Source of the DNA: Cyclospora cayetanensis | Lineage: Eukaryota; Apicomplexa; Conoidasida; Eucoccidiorida; Eimeriidae | Length of the DNA: 64,000 nucleotides | Direction of reading: 5' to 3' | Assembly (NCBI RefSeq): GCF_002999335.1 | Contig: NW_020312568.1 | Span: 62,001 to 126,000 of the forward strand | In this document: piece by piece, positions 47,704 to 59,400 of the stretch | Layout of the letters: each line of letters opens with the position of its first letter | How positions within the stretch are numbered: the stretch's first letter is position 1 | Notes under the pieces: generated by a model | Told to the model about the DNA's origin: nothing | The model's database searches: none | The model's input: only the letters and a program-made list of their open reading frames with translations | Position numbers and translations under genes: made by a program

Positions 47704-48882
47704 TGCAGATCGCATGCGGCAGCATTTGTCTTGCATGAAGCGAAGCCACATGAGATTGCAGCCGTCACAATTGAGTCGCGACGGCATTTGAATGCTCAAG
47801 GAGTCGGCGTCTTTGCTGCGTGCACTGCCTTCCGACGACGTCGCTGCTCTTTCCTCGCCTCCATCTGCACTCCACGCGCTGCTGGAAGTCTGCAGCAGCA
47901 CATCTGACGCTTCCTGCTGCCGGAGTGTCTGCGACTGCAGTCGATGTGGCCGAAAGTATTGTTTCAGAAGCGGCTCATTCGACTGCAGCACGATGTGTCT
48001 CGCAGGAGCACCTTTCGCAGCCGCGGCGGCTAGCTCGCTCGCAGACTCCCCTGCTGCTGCCTTCAGCAGCAAATGGCGCTGCGCCATCAAGCACACAATC
48101 AGCAGCCCCCTAACTGAATACGTCGGATAGCTGTTTTCCCACGTGGAGAGCGAAATGAGGCTGCCGCCTTTATTTGCTGAACTCCCGTTGGTGGTGGTGG
48201 TGGTGCTGCTGTTGTTTTTGGTGGTGCTGGAAGAAGCAGCTGCTGCTGCGGCTGGTTCCGCCAAGGCATCTGCAGAATGCGCGCGTCTGGGGTGTCTGCT
48301 GCTGCTGCAGTTTCCACGAGAATTGCTGCACAGCCGACATCTAGAACTGCCGCAGCGGCAGCTGCCCAGAGCAGCAGCTGCTGCTGGTGCTGCAGCTGCT
48401 GTTTTCGTTGCTGTTCTTGCTGCTGCTTTTGCTGCAGTCGCAGCTTGTGCGCGCATGCGCGGCTGCACACCTGGAAGCAAGAAGGGAGCCTTGCTTGGTG
48501 CCGCAGCTTGTACTGTCTCTGTCTCTGTGGCTTCTTCTGCGTCTGCGTCTGCGTCTGCGTCTGCGCGCTGCTGCGTTGCCATCTCAGCCGCAGTCGCTGG
48601 CTTTCCTCCAGACGCGCCTTCCCCAGCAGCAGCTGCTGCTGCCGACGCAACAGCCACTGCATCTACGAGCAAAGGAGCTGCGAGACAGATCGCCTGCCCC
48701 TGGCTGACAGCGACAGGATGTCTGCATTCGCAAGGCACAAAAACGTCGAAAGCGGCAGTCTCAGTTGCAGCAGATACGCCGCAGCAGACACACCACTCAG
48801 ATGACAACAACGCCTCTTCGAGTGCCTGTTGTTGCGGCGAAACACACACAGAAAGGCGTGCAAACGAAGGAAAATATCTCAT
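36652..48882 (-). CDS. Giant F-box protein with C-terminal tandem SUMO-like domains (RAD60/ESC2/NIP45-type)
   Basis: Ten exons chain in frame: 48882-42595, 42014-41889, 41487-41388, 41044-40013, 39764-38696, 38435-38348, 38098-37978, 37704-37641, 37122-37014, 36750-36652 (about 3,031 residues). The first exon is mostly Gln/Ser/Ala/Asn repeats with islands: a Cys/His cluster (WCVCCGV...CECRH), CDGCNLMWLRFMQDKCC, and FLNVRQWLQHLEGKQERR. Its end plus exon 2 form an F-box: LLGEICCFLPLPDFFVFRQV then CRAHCSAAVVHRYSN. Exons 5-7 encode a SUMO-like fold (QLDVYVHG, PFRKLMRYYKDQAGL, VVEFLWIKRKVV, LSPMDYRMQRGQLQLF); exons 7-10 a second (WISLFIEGSEEAPYL, TPFSQLSVLRQLLQREQ, CPLDYDVRENDVVKAEL). Known F-boxes recruit substrates to SKP1-cullin ligases; tandem SUMO-like domains occur in SUMO-pathway genome-stability factors. 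The last exon is tentative. The locus could instead be two genes, split anywhere in exons 3-5. Confidence 0.7.
39912..39981. repeat. (CAC)n tract, about 23 copies, in the intron between exons 4 and 5 of the F-box gene
   Basis: Almost pure CACCAC with one ATC interruption lies in a 248-base intron (39765-40012), only about 30 bases inside the donor. On the transcribed strand it is (GGT)n, so the intron is G-rich. Confidence 0.95.
40340..40975 (-). repeat. Polyglutamine-coding CAA/CAG tracts in exon 4 of the F-box gene
   Basis: Several Gln runs of 10 to 30 residues, separated by short unique peptides (SVFSVHQRTLQRLQQLLLRD; PRQVTLSAQSAALLM), and a QEQEQEQQQ stretch. Mixed CAA and CAG codons indicate that not all length comes from pure CAG expansion. 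Confidence 0.93.
42020..42260. repeat. AT and ACAC repeats with CAGACACTCATC 12-mers, intron 1 of the F-box gene
   Basis: The intron runs from 42015 to 42594. It holds an (AT)n tract near 42031-42046, ATATGTATAC sequence, four copies of CAGACACTCATC at about 42168-42205, and CACACA tracts. Confidence 0.85.
43225..43540 (-). repeat. Ser/Asn/Ile-Asp-Ile-Gly coding repeat in the F-box gene
   Basis: Units reading NNNIDIGSSSSS or NNGDIGSSSS in the gene frame, from GCTGCTGCTGCCAATGTCAATGTTGTTG-type DNA. About ten copies, all multiples of three bases. Confidence 0.9.
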
Positions 48883-48974
48883 TCGCTGAAGCTTCCACCC
48901 CTATCCTCCCCCTTCACCAAGATCCAAGCGAAACGCGAATGGCTTCCGTCCTTGTCGCCTTTTTCAGCTTCTCG

Positions 48975-50476
48975 TCACGGATAGATAACGCATTCGCGAC
49001 TTTTTAAATCACACATCCGACGATACATTTGTCTGATCTGCATCCTTACGAAAGGCATGTCGAGTGCTCTAACGCCTGCATCTCCCATAACGCATGTCTT
49101 ACTTGGAGCTATCGTCATGCTGGCACGGATACTTGAGACGACGGGGTAGCAAAACAACCATCACAGGCTCTAGCGAAGGTTCACTTGGAGAAGAAAGCTG
49201 CACCAACAGCAACAGTAATAGTAGCAACAACAGTAATAGTCACAGTAGAAATAACCGCAGGAAGCAATCCTCTTACCCCCATCTTGCGGCACGCAAGAAA
49301 CAGAATCAACAGCCGCAAAAAAGCAGCCAACTCTCTGAGCGCTAAAGTGCCTCCCCCCGCTGCTGCAGTGGGCTGCATGCGCCACTGCACTAAAAGGGGG
49401 TATGTGTGTGCGTGTGTATTTGTTTGTGCACTTGTGTATGTATGCATATGTATGTGTGTATTTGCTAGTGTTTGTTTGCGTGTGTGTGTGTGTGCGTATG
49501 TGTATATGTGTATGTATGTGTGTACTTGTGTATGTATGCATATGTATGTGTGTATTTGTTTGTGTATTTGTGTATGTATGCATATGTATGTGTGTATTTG
49601 TTTGTGTATTTGTTTGTGTATGCATATGTATGTGTGTATTTGTGTATGTATGCATATGTATGTGTGTATTTGTGTATGTATGCATATGTATGTGTGTATT
49701 TGTTTGTGTATTTGTGTATGTATGCATATGTATGTGTGTATTTGTTTGTGTATTTGTGTATGTATGCATATGTATGTGTGTATTTGTTTGTGTATTTGTG
49801 TATGTATGCATATGTATGTATGCATATGTATGTGTGTATTTGTTTGTGTATTTGTTTGAGTAAATGTATGTCTGTATTTGTTTGTTTGTGTGTTTCCACC
49901 CCTCCCGCTCCCTCCTTCCTGCTCTATACGCTGCGCGCCTCTTTTTTCCACTTACCAAATGTGCAATGTCATGAGGAGACATCCAATCCGAAGGCGCAGA
50001 GAGGGGGAGCGAGTGGTAGTGGACGTATGCAACACGCGATAGAAGGAGGGGAACGCGCAATTTGCTGCTGCTGTTTTTGCTGTTTTTGCTGTTTTTGCTG
50101 CTCTTTTTGCTGCTGCTTTTGCTGTTTTCGAAGCAGCCACACTCTGGATCTACCCCTGCTTCAGCTGCAGCAAGCTTTGCAGCCTTCTCGCAACAGCGCA
50201 ACACCTCTGCCTCTGCTTCTGCTGCCGAAGTGGCTGCTGTAACGCTTGCTGCAGCATCTGTTGCGTTTGTTGCATCGACGTCTGCCGCTGCTGCTGTTGC
50301 ATCTGCGCCTGCTGCGGCTGTTGTTACTCCTCCTTCTCCACGTTGCAATCCTCCGCAGAAAGACTTCCAACGGCTGGAGCGCGCCAAGGCTGCAGCAGCC
50401 GCTTCTCCTATCTTCAAAGACGAGGCAACTGCACTCTTCACCCCTCCCGCAAACGGAGTCTGACTTGTGCCGCTGC

Positions 50477-50509
<33 letters not shown>

Positions 50510-50968
50510 GCGTTTTGGGTGCTGCGGCTGCTGCTGTAGCGGCAGCAGCAGCCGCTGCAGCTGCAGCCGCCGCTGCTGCAGCCGCTTTTTTTTGATTGCG
50601 CGTTGTAGGGGTCGTTCCCTTCACAGAGGTTTCATCGCTTGCGCTTGCGCTTGCAGCAGCAGCAGCAACTTCCACGAATGCATGCGCCATATCCCACTCT
50701 TCGAACCGCTTTTGCCCAATCGCTGCCAATGCACACAAACCAGCTTCCTCGAAAATGTCTGCTGCAGCAAGCGTAGCGGCGAAGTGCGGCAAGCCGAGCA
50801 GCAACAGCGACTGCAGCAGCTGCTGCAGAGCGAAGGCATGCAGCAGACGATACTCATGGCATCTTCGAACTTGTTGCAGTCTCTGCTCCGCAGCAACAAC
50901 TGCAGCCGTTGAGGCTGCCAAAGGAGCAATTACAGACACCGGGCCGTCCAGCAACACGAGGTGTATAG

Positions 50969-51021
<53 letters not shown>

Positions 51022-52658
51022 AGCCGCAAAAGCCTCTCGTGCAGCTTCCGCAAGCGTTCTCGTCGCTCATACAAGATGACATCTTCCTGCCGCCACTGAA
51101 GCAGCACGCGGATGTCTGCCCCTGTCAGCAGCAAGCTGCTGCTGTGATTGAGCCGTAGCAAATGAGAGTCTAGCCGCTTTTCTGCTGCCGCTGCTGCTGC
51201 AGCTGCCGAGGCTTCAACACATGCCGTCGCAGCTGAAGAGACTGAATTGAGCATTCCTCGCCAGCGGCTTGCAAAGAGAAAGGGATTCACGAGGGGAGCT
51301 GTTGGTGCAGTGGTGAAGTTTGTTGCCGCCAGTTGCTGTGCAGCAGTCTGCCCAATATGAGCTCCTGCATTTCGAGAATTTTCTGCGGTAGATTCAGACT
51401 TTCCGCTTGGCATGGCAGCAGCACTGGCTGCTGCTGCTGCTGCTGAAGCGGCGAAGTTTCCACTGCTCTGGAAGGCAGCTCCTAGAGATGCGCTATTACT
51501 GCTGCTGCTGCTATTGTTGTTGCTGCTACTGTTGTTGCTGCTACTGTTGTTGCTGCTACTGTTGTTGCTGCTACTGTTGTTGCTTCCCATCAATGCTGCT
51601 GTTGCTGTTTCGCCTGCATTCGTGTTGCTTTGAGCTCCACTCGCCGTGGTAGCCGAGGCAACAGAACGCGATGCGGCTGCAGCAGCAGCTGCAGCCGCAT
51701 CGCAGTCAAAACAAGAGGCAGCCACACGGAGACGAGCAGCGAGGGGTATGCATGCGATGCCTCCTTTGATGAGAGATCTGCTGACGTCGAGACTGCTGCT
51801 GGCAGCAACTGCGGATGCCATGGTCAGAGAATCTGAAGCTGCAAGTGATACAGCTGCAGAAGCGACATGGCTGGATGATGGCTGGTTGGCTAATGCTGCT
51901 GCAAGTCGCAAACACGTCTCAGCACGCTGTAATTGTACCGCCCTATCACCACTGCTGTTGTTGCTGTTGTTGCTGATGTTGCTGATGTTGCTTTTGCTAA
52001 TGTTGCTGTTGCTGCTGCCACGTCTTTTTACAGACTGAACGTTGTGAGAAAGCGCAGCTTTGGATGATGAATGTTCGTCTCCAGCTACTCCTTCCGCTGT
52101 TGCCTCCACTACACCCCCTGCCGCTGTAACAGAGCGTGTCAAAAGGCGGGTGATGTGTTCGCCTTCTCGCACAGCAGCAACACTCCCTGTAGCGGAGTTC
52201 ATGCTGCTGCTGTTCATGCTGCTGCTGTTAGTGCGTGTAATATGCCGGAGACGCGACTGCGTGCCTGGTGTCGTCGCAGTCGTAGCAGCAGTAGTAGCAG
52301 GGAGTTCAGATGCAGCATCTGCATCTGAACTCGAAGCAGGAGCATCTACCCTTAGTGCCATGGTAGCTGCAGGGGAAGCAGCAGCAGCTGCTGTGACATC
52401 ATCCCCTAGACTCTGCATTCGCCTTTCGAACGACTCATTGCAAAGGGTGGGCTTGCCAGCATGGATGGCTGCTGCAGTGTTGGCTGCAGCAACGCCTCTT
52501 GCAGCTGGAGCTGCAGCAAGCACTGCAGCTTCCGACGCCTGTGCTCTTCTCGCTAATAGCAGCACATGTGATGCTTTTTTAGGTGTCTCCTCGACGCTTG
52601 TGAAGGCATTATGAGTTGTCGTGCTGCGCTGCCGCTGCTGCACGACGACTGCCGTCAA
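48975..52658 (-). CDS. Unrecognised low-complexity protein (Ala/Ser/Asn-rich) with one conserved-looking helical block
   Basis: Exon 1 (52658-49956) is solid as a long open frame; two further exons, 49372-49277 and 49037-48975, join in frame and end in IRQMYRRMCDLKSRECVIYP, total about 953 residues. The first third is Ala/Ser/Asn repeats. Between coding residues of about 480 and 680 lies non-repetitive, strongly helical sequence: LLLTGADIRVLLQWRQEDVI, ERRERLRKLHERLLRLQQ, EYRLLHAFALQQLLQSLLLL, GLPHFAATLAAADIFEEAGL, QKRFEEWDMAHAFVEVA. Near the exon 1 end is LPLSAPSDWMSPHDIAHL. Exon 2 adds ALRELAAFLRLLILFLACRK, possibly a hydrophobic helix. I recognise no family. The gene ends only 92 bases from the F-box gene start on the same strand, so joint transcription or misplaced gene borders are possible. 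Exons 2 and 3 are tentative. Confidence 0.5.
49400..49875. repeat. TGTATGTATGCATATGTATGTGTGTATTTGTTTG array, intron 1 of the unrecognised gene
   Basis: About a dozen imperfect copies of a 24-36 base unit fill the intron from 49373 to 49955. The repeated Thr/His/Tyr frame on the minus strand that fuses exon 1 to downstream sequence is an artefact. Confidence 0.9.
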
Positions 52659-53479
52659 TTACTGCCCGTGGGTTGGTGTTACTGCTGCTGCTGGGGGTAG
52701 TCTGTTTCCACCAGCAGCAGCGGCTGCTCTGCATCCGCTAGTCCTCAGTCTGCTATTTGGCAAAGATGTAGAATTGGTGAATAATATATTCCTAATTCTT
52801 CAGCAGGGGGAAGACGATTCAGCTGCCTGCGGTGTCTGGAGTAGCCGTTGCTGCTGCTGCTCGCAGTCCTTCGAAGCCGCTTGCTCTCTCTCTCTGTGCA
52901 TGCATGCAGGGAAGGGGACCTGGAAGCCTGGGAAATAGCCGGAAATAATTGGCTTAGACGTCACTGGGGATTTTAAAAGTCGTCTAACGCACTTCTCTTA
53001 ACTGTGCATGCATGCGTGCGAGAGAGAAAGCGTTTTTTCTCATGCTATAACAACACAGCAGGTGGGGAGACAGCAGAAGCTGCCCCATTTGAACGGGAAG
53101 GTGGTGGCTCTACATCGCCTTTCTTTCCTTTGCAGCTTCATTTGTAACCTCGTGTCTTGTCAAACAAAGCTTAGCGGGAGGGCCCTTGCTTCAGAAGACT
53201 GAGGAACGCACTGCACAGAGGACGGAAGAAAGAGAGAGACACAGAAACTTCCAACTCGCCTCTGCCCGCAATCAAGTTTCTCTTTGCACGCGCCTTCTTC
53301 TTCCTCCGTAGAACGCGAGAAAGAGAGATACAAAGAGAGAAAGAGAGAAATAAACAAAGAACTAGCCTTCTTCGTGACGGCTAAATACAAGCCAGATCTT
53401 CTCATCGTTTGCCACCCACACGGCGGCACAACCAAGAACGCAGGCGTTTCGCTTCTTTTCCATCGTTCTTTCTCAGACA
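52659..53479. promoter_or_regulatory. Divergent upstream region between the unrecognised gene and CPSII
   Basis: The genes run away from each other. No coding signature was found. Two TGCATGCATGC-type motifs lie at about 52899-52908 and 53006-53015, and a GA-rich tract (AGAAAGAGAGATACAAAGAG) at about 53311-53350, 130-170 bases before the CPSII start. Confidence 0.5.
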
Positions 53480-56378
53480 ATGCGTCCCCCCCAGCTCCCG
53501 CCGGAGAAGGAGTTGCATCTGGCAGCTGCTTTTGCTGCTGCAGTGGAAAAGGCACTTTCCGAAGAGGCAACTCTAGCCGCTACTTGGGGGGGGGTGCCCC
53601 TTGGACTCAATGGTAAGCCTAATACTCTCGCTGCTCTCCACGCATTCCATCTCCCCACGTCGAACTTATTTGCGACGTCTTTTCTTCCTTCAAAGCCGCG
53701 TGTCTCACCCAGCTGCTTTGCTACATCCCGCAGCGCTTGCTTCCTCATCCTGAACTTCTTCTGGAAAACCCTCCCAACGTTGCTGCGGCTTCCTTTTTCT
53801 CCACACATATATTTATAGTGTTACCTCCGATCTCTGTATGCCTACACCTGCCTATTCTGAGCTTCACATAGACACACACATTTACACAGTCTTTGCATTT
53901 TGTAATCCCCCTTAAGACGCCAGCACTTCTGCTATTCACGTGAAAGAGCAGCGGCCTCTTCCGTCTGCGCCATCTCCGAACTTGTTTCAGCCGTGTTGAG
54001 ACTTCCATGAAATAATTAAGCCTCTTTTTGCCGAGTAGCTCTTCACAGGAGGCAAGAAAACGCAAAACGCAGGGGTCATAGGGAGAAGCGTTTCTTTTGT
54101 TTCGTGTTTGTTTTGCCGAGAAAGCCGGCGAGGCTGGCTGTCTCCTTTTTTTTTGATGACTCCTTTTGCACCCCCTTCAATTTTACAAAATTTTTTGCAC
54201 GCAGATGAGAAGCGCATGGGGATGCTTCTCCTGCAGGACGGCAGACAGTTCTTGGGTATTTCCTTCGGCTGCAGCTGTGCGGTGTCTGGAGAAGTTGTAT
54301 TTAATACAGGTGTGGAGCCGATTTATTTCATGATCGCTCGAGGATCTGGTATTTTTGCGCCTTTAGGAAAGGGCGAGGCAACTCCGTTCAATAGTTGCCG
54401 GTGTCTGTACACCTGCCACAGCGTTTCTGAAACACAAAAAACGGGGTGTTTTTGAGCTGCTACGACATATGCGTGTGTGCATGCATGCATGCGCTTGTTT
54501 TATTGTGCTGTTGCTCTTGTTTTCATTGCTATTGTAGGGATGGTGGCATACCCGGAGTCTTTAACAGATCCATCTTACGCAGGTCAGATCCTGACGTTGA
54601 CGTATCCCATCATCGGCAACTACGGCGTTCCTTCAGACGAAAAGGTGAGCTTCTTCTTTTGCATGCGCATATTCTCGGGAGCGCAGCGCATGTGGCTCAA
54701 CTGCATGTCTACGCATCCCTTCCACGCTCCAGACAAAACGCTGCATGCATGCATCCTTTCTCTCTCTCTCTCGCTCTCTATCCCTTTTGTCTGTGGAGGA
54801 AAAGGAGAGAAGAGAGGGGGGAGAAGAAGGGAGAGAAGGAGACATCTCGCTTCAACGCGAGAAAAGGGAGACTTCCCCCTCCTTACCGTTTTTTCGCGGC
54901 GTTTTGCATGCGCTATCATTCGGCTTCTGCTGCTGCTTCTATGCAGGATTCTCTGGGTCTGCCGTTACACCTGGAAGGCGCACGCGTTCACGTGACAGCT
55001 CTCTTGACAGCGGATTACGTTCCTGCTCCTCTCGCTCACTGGCGAGCCAGAAGTCGACTTGGCGATTGGCTGAAGGCACAGGGAGTTCCTGCTCTGTGCG
55101 GCATCGACACAAGGGCTCTGACAAAGCATCTTCGCAAGGTGTGTTAGCAGCCTTTTGTGCATGCGCTTTAGCTCTTTTTGCAGAGAGGTAGAGAGAGAGG
55201 CAGATAGGTAGAGAGGTAGACAGAGAGGTAGACAGAGAGGTAGACAGAGAGGTAGATAGGTAGAGAGGTAGACACAGAGGTATACAGAGAGGTAGACAGA
55301 CAGGCAGAGAGGTAGACAGAGAGGTAGACAGAGAGGCAGACAGAGAGGCAGACAGAGAGGCAGACAGAGAGGTAGAGAGGTGACAGAGAGGTAGACAGAT
55401 AGGCAGAGAGGTGACAGAGAGGCAGCCAGCCAAACAAACAAACAGCTAGCCAAACAAACAAACAGCCAGCCAAACAAACAGCTAGCCAAACAAACAAACA
55501 GCCAAACAAACAGCACAGCCAAACAAACAGCCAGTCAAACAAACAGCACAGCCAAACAAACAGCCAGCCAAACAAACAGCACAGCCAAACAAACAAACAG
55601 CCAGCTAGCCAAACAAACAGATAGCCAAACAAACAGCTAGCCAAACAAACAGATAGACAGACAGAACTGGAGAGTGCGTGCTCGACGTCTATGTGTGTGT
55701 GTTGGCATTTCCGTGCAGTTGCTTCTGCGATGGGCGTACTGCATTTCATCTCTTTCTCTGTTGGGTGTCTCGACTGCAGGTTGGAGCCATGCTTGGCAAG
55801 GTAGTTGTTTTATCTGAAGACGAAGAAGCGGCAGTTCTCAAGCATCTGGCATCCCCTGAGGCAGCGGCGGCAGCAGCAGAGCTGCTTTCTCGGGTGTCTG
55901 CACACCCGGAAGTGCAGTCTTTACTTTCGCACGTTTCTGCAACAGCCGCTCTGCAACAGCTGATCGAGGAACGTGTGCAAAGGGCGGCGAGGCTGCAAGT
56001 TTTTGCCAGTGCTCTAAAGGCTGCGGGAGAACGACTGCCTCTTAACAACCCGAACTTGCGAAATCTCGTGGCAGACGTCTCTCCAAAACAGCCGAAAGTC
56101 TACGTATCTGCCATCAATGCATCGGTAAGCGCTTATTTGAGGGAGTCAAGTCGATGGCGAGGGGGAAGAAGGAGGTTTCTGTGAGTTCGGGTAGGGGAAG
56201 GGGAGGGAAGGAAAAGAAGAGGTGGCTTCTTTACACGAATGTCACAGTACAGTACAGCACAGATCTGTTACAGGCTTCGTTTATGAGACGCATGCTGCTG
56301 TCTGCCAATCCTGTTCTTGTCTCTCCTTTCTATATATATATATATCTCCTTTCTCTCTATATATATATCTCTCTCCTT

Positions 56379-56409
<31 letters not shown>

Positions 56410-59400
56410 CTCTCTCCTTTCTCTATCTCTCTTTCTCCTTTCTCTATCTCTCTCTGTCCTTTCTCTGTATCTCTCTCTCCTTTCTCCTATCGCATTTTCT
56501 CTCCCTTCTCTTTTTTCCTTCTCTATCTCTCTCTCCTCCCTGAAAGCATCACTGTTCCCTGTGTGTGTGTGTGTGTGTGACTTCTTTTGCGTCTGCCAAC
56601 TGCAGAAGCCTCAAGTGAGGATCCTTGCGGTTGACTGCGGCATGAAAGCCAACATTTACAGACAGTTTCTCTATACAAACTTTGAGGGATGCAACATCGT
56701 CCTTAAGGTGGGCTCCCTCTCCTGATGGTGGTACTGCTGGTGCTCCTTGTCGATGCTGTTGCTGCTTGTTGATGCAGTTGCTGCTTGTAGATGCAGTTGC
56801 TGCTTGTCGATGCGCTCTCGCTGGTGCTGCTGCTTGGTGCTCTTGCTGCTTGTTGATGCGCTTTTGCTGCTCTTCTTGTTGCTGCTCATGTTGTTGCTCC
56901 TGCTGCTTCTCTTTCTAGTGTTGCTGCTCATGTTGTTGCTCTTTCTGCTACTCTTGTTGCTGCTCTTTTTTGCCACTTTTTCTCCGGCTTGCGTTTCACC
57001 TTGGCCATTTGGCGGCGCTTTTCGCAGTGTATCGAATTGCGACGGCTGCTCGCTGTCATTGCAATCAGATGCACTGCGCTTTCTGTTTTTTCTCCCCGAG
57101 ACAGAAGAGGAGTGTGCCGATGCCGGATGGTGATTGTGCAGGCTGTGCCGTGGGATTATGACTTTACGTCTGAAGAATACGATGGTCTTTTCATTAGCAA
57201 TGGTCCCGGAGATCCTGAGATGTGCAAAATTACGATTGCACATCTTGCGTAAGTTTTGTCGAATTCGGTAATCGCCATGTGTTTCGCAAGAAGCCTCGTG
57301 CTCCTGTCGTTTGACATGCCCCTGTGCAAGCTAGAAGCTGCTGTAAAAGAAGCGAAGGCTTCACACATCCAGCGCATTCGCGCGAGTCTTGAGGGGTTAC
57401 TGCGTACCCGACTTGCATAACTTCTCGTGTTGGTAGGAGGCAAGAATGGAGGCAAGAATGGAGGGAGACAAGAGAGGAGCTGTCACTGTCTTGATGCCTG
57501 TCATGAGTGTTCGGCTGCAGCAAAGCTCTCAAACAAACCAGGCCGATATTTGGCATCTGTCTCGGTAATCAGCTCCTTGCTCTTGCCGCAGGAGCTAAGA
57601 CATACAAAATGAAATTTGGAAACAGAGGTACAAGCAATGATTTTTTTCGACTCCTCTTTGTTTCTCGGTTTTTCCGTTCCGTCTGCTGTCTCGCCTTCTC
57701 TCCATGAGGGCTGTGTTCAGAAAAAAACCTTTTCTGAATGGTCGTTCCCTGCCGCTTTTTTGTGCGTATTGCGGTGTACATGCATGCATGCCTATACGCA
57801 TGCAGGCATTTCGAGATCTGCGTTATGGGCCTGAGTATGGATATATAGAGAGAAACTGCGATGCCTGTGGTGTTCATGCACTGCAAGCCTCTTTGTAATC
57901 GTCCTTCTGGACTGTGCGATGTTTTGCTTGACGGCTGCACCCTTCCGGTGTATGCATGCACGTGGGCTTCTTCTTCCGCTGGAATGCGGTCTCCTCATGC
58001 ATGGCTGGGGGATTTAAAGACATGCCATGAAAAAGTCTGCATAAATATACATATATAGATAGATATATAGATATATGTGTATATATCTACCCCCCCAGCT
58101 GTCTCTGCGTCTGCATGTGTGTGTGTGCGTTTATCTCCCTCTCTCTGTCTGTCTGCCATTCCAGGGATGAATCAACCTGTCATCGACTTGCGAACGACAC
58201 GATGCTACATCACCGCACAAAATCACGGCTTTGCCGTAGATACAGGTGCTTTCAGCTTCCTCTCTGCACTCTCTTGTTGGGGTTCTCTGCGATTCACACT
58301 TTAAAGGGAGACGCGAATGCCGCTGCTAAGGGTTGAGGTTGCATGAGACGAAGCTTTCTCTTGATCGCACGGTGCACGTGTTCATATAGAGAGAGATATA
58401 TGTATGTGCAACACATTCATATTTACACTCCCACATACATATATGCACTGCTACATACACATATACACTGCTACCCTCATACATATACGTACGCGCATCC
58501 ATACATACACATACTCATACATCTACATATGCATACATGCATATGCATACATCATAAGCCTGGATACTTGGATGAAATATTCTCCTTCTGCGATGTGTAA
58601 TACAAGGGCACTAGTTGCTGCTTAGCATTCCGCAGGGCAGTGTGGCTCGAGATCTTTTCGACCTAATTCGTGCTTGTGTATTTTAGGAGCCTATAAGTAC
58701 ATGTGTATTGTACATACACACATACACATATATATATATGTATATTTATGCATAATAGAGATATCTTGTTGCTTGATAGCCGCATAGACTTTTCGCTCTT
58801 GTTGGCGGCTGTCTGTTGTGCTGCAGAGAGTCTTCCTCCAGATTATGTGCCTTTGTTTGTGAACGCAAACGATCGAAGCAATGAAGGCATTTCGCACAGA
58901 TCTCTGCCTTTTTTCTCTGCCCAGTTTCATCCTGAGGCTGCAGGTTCGCCAGAGTGTTGCATGCAGCAACTCCTCCCCTTTCCGCCTCTTCTCCCTTTCT
59001 CCCCCTCTGAAGCCTCTTCCCTGACGGATTTTTCAAAAGTTTAGCTGAGCTTTCGAGAAGTGTCGTGAAGCTTCAAATTGTGCCCTGTGAAACGCAAGTC
59101 TCTCTTACCAGCATTCGAATTTCGAAACTGCTTTCTCCCAGGGTGTACCCCATAGGGCGCTTGATAAATCCTTGCCAGGGAACACATACATCTATACATA
59201 TACATACATATATATATATATCTGAACGCATGCGACATGTGCTCCATGCAACCGTCCCCATGTCTTGTTATTCTGCAGGGGGTCCGACTGACACGTTTTT
59301 CCTCTTTTCGGAGTTTATTGACTCCCTGAAAAGGCAGCAGTTCCGTCAGTTGGCTCGGTGTATCTACACGATCCCCTATCAGTTTCCAAGTGGCTATCGC

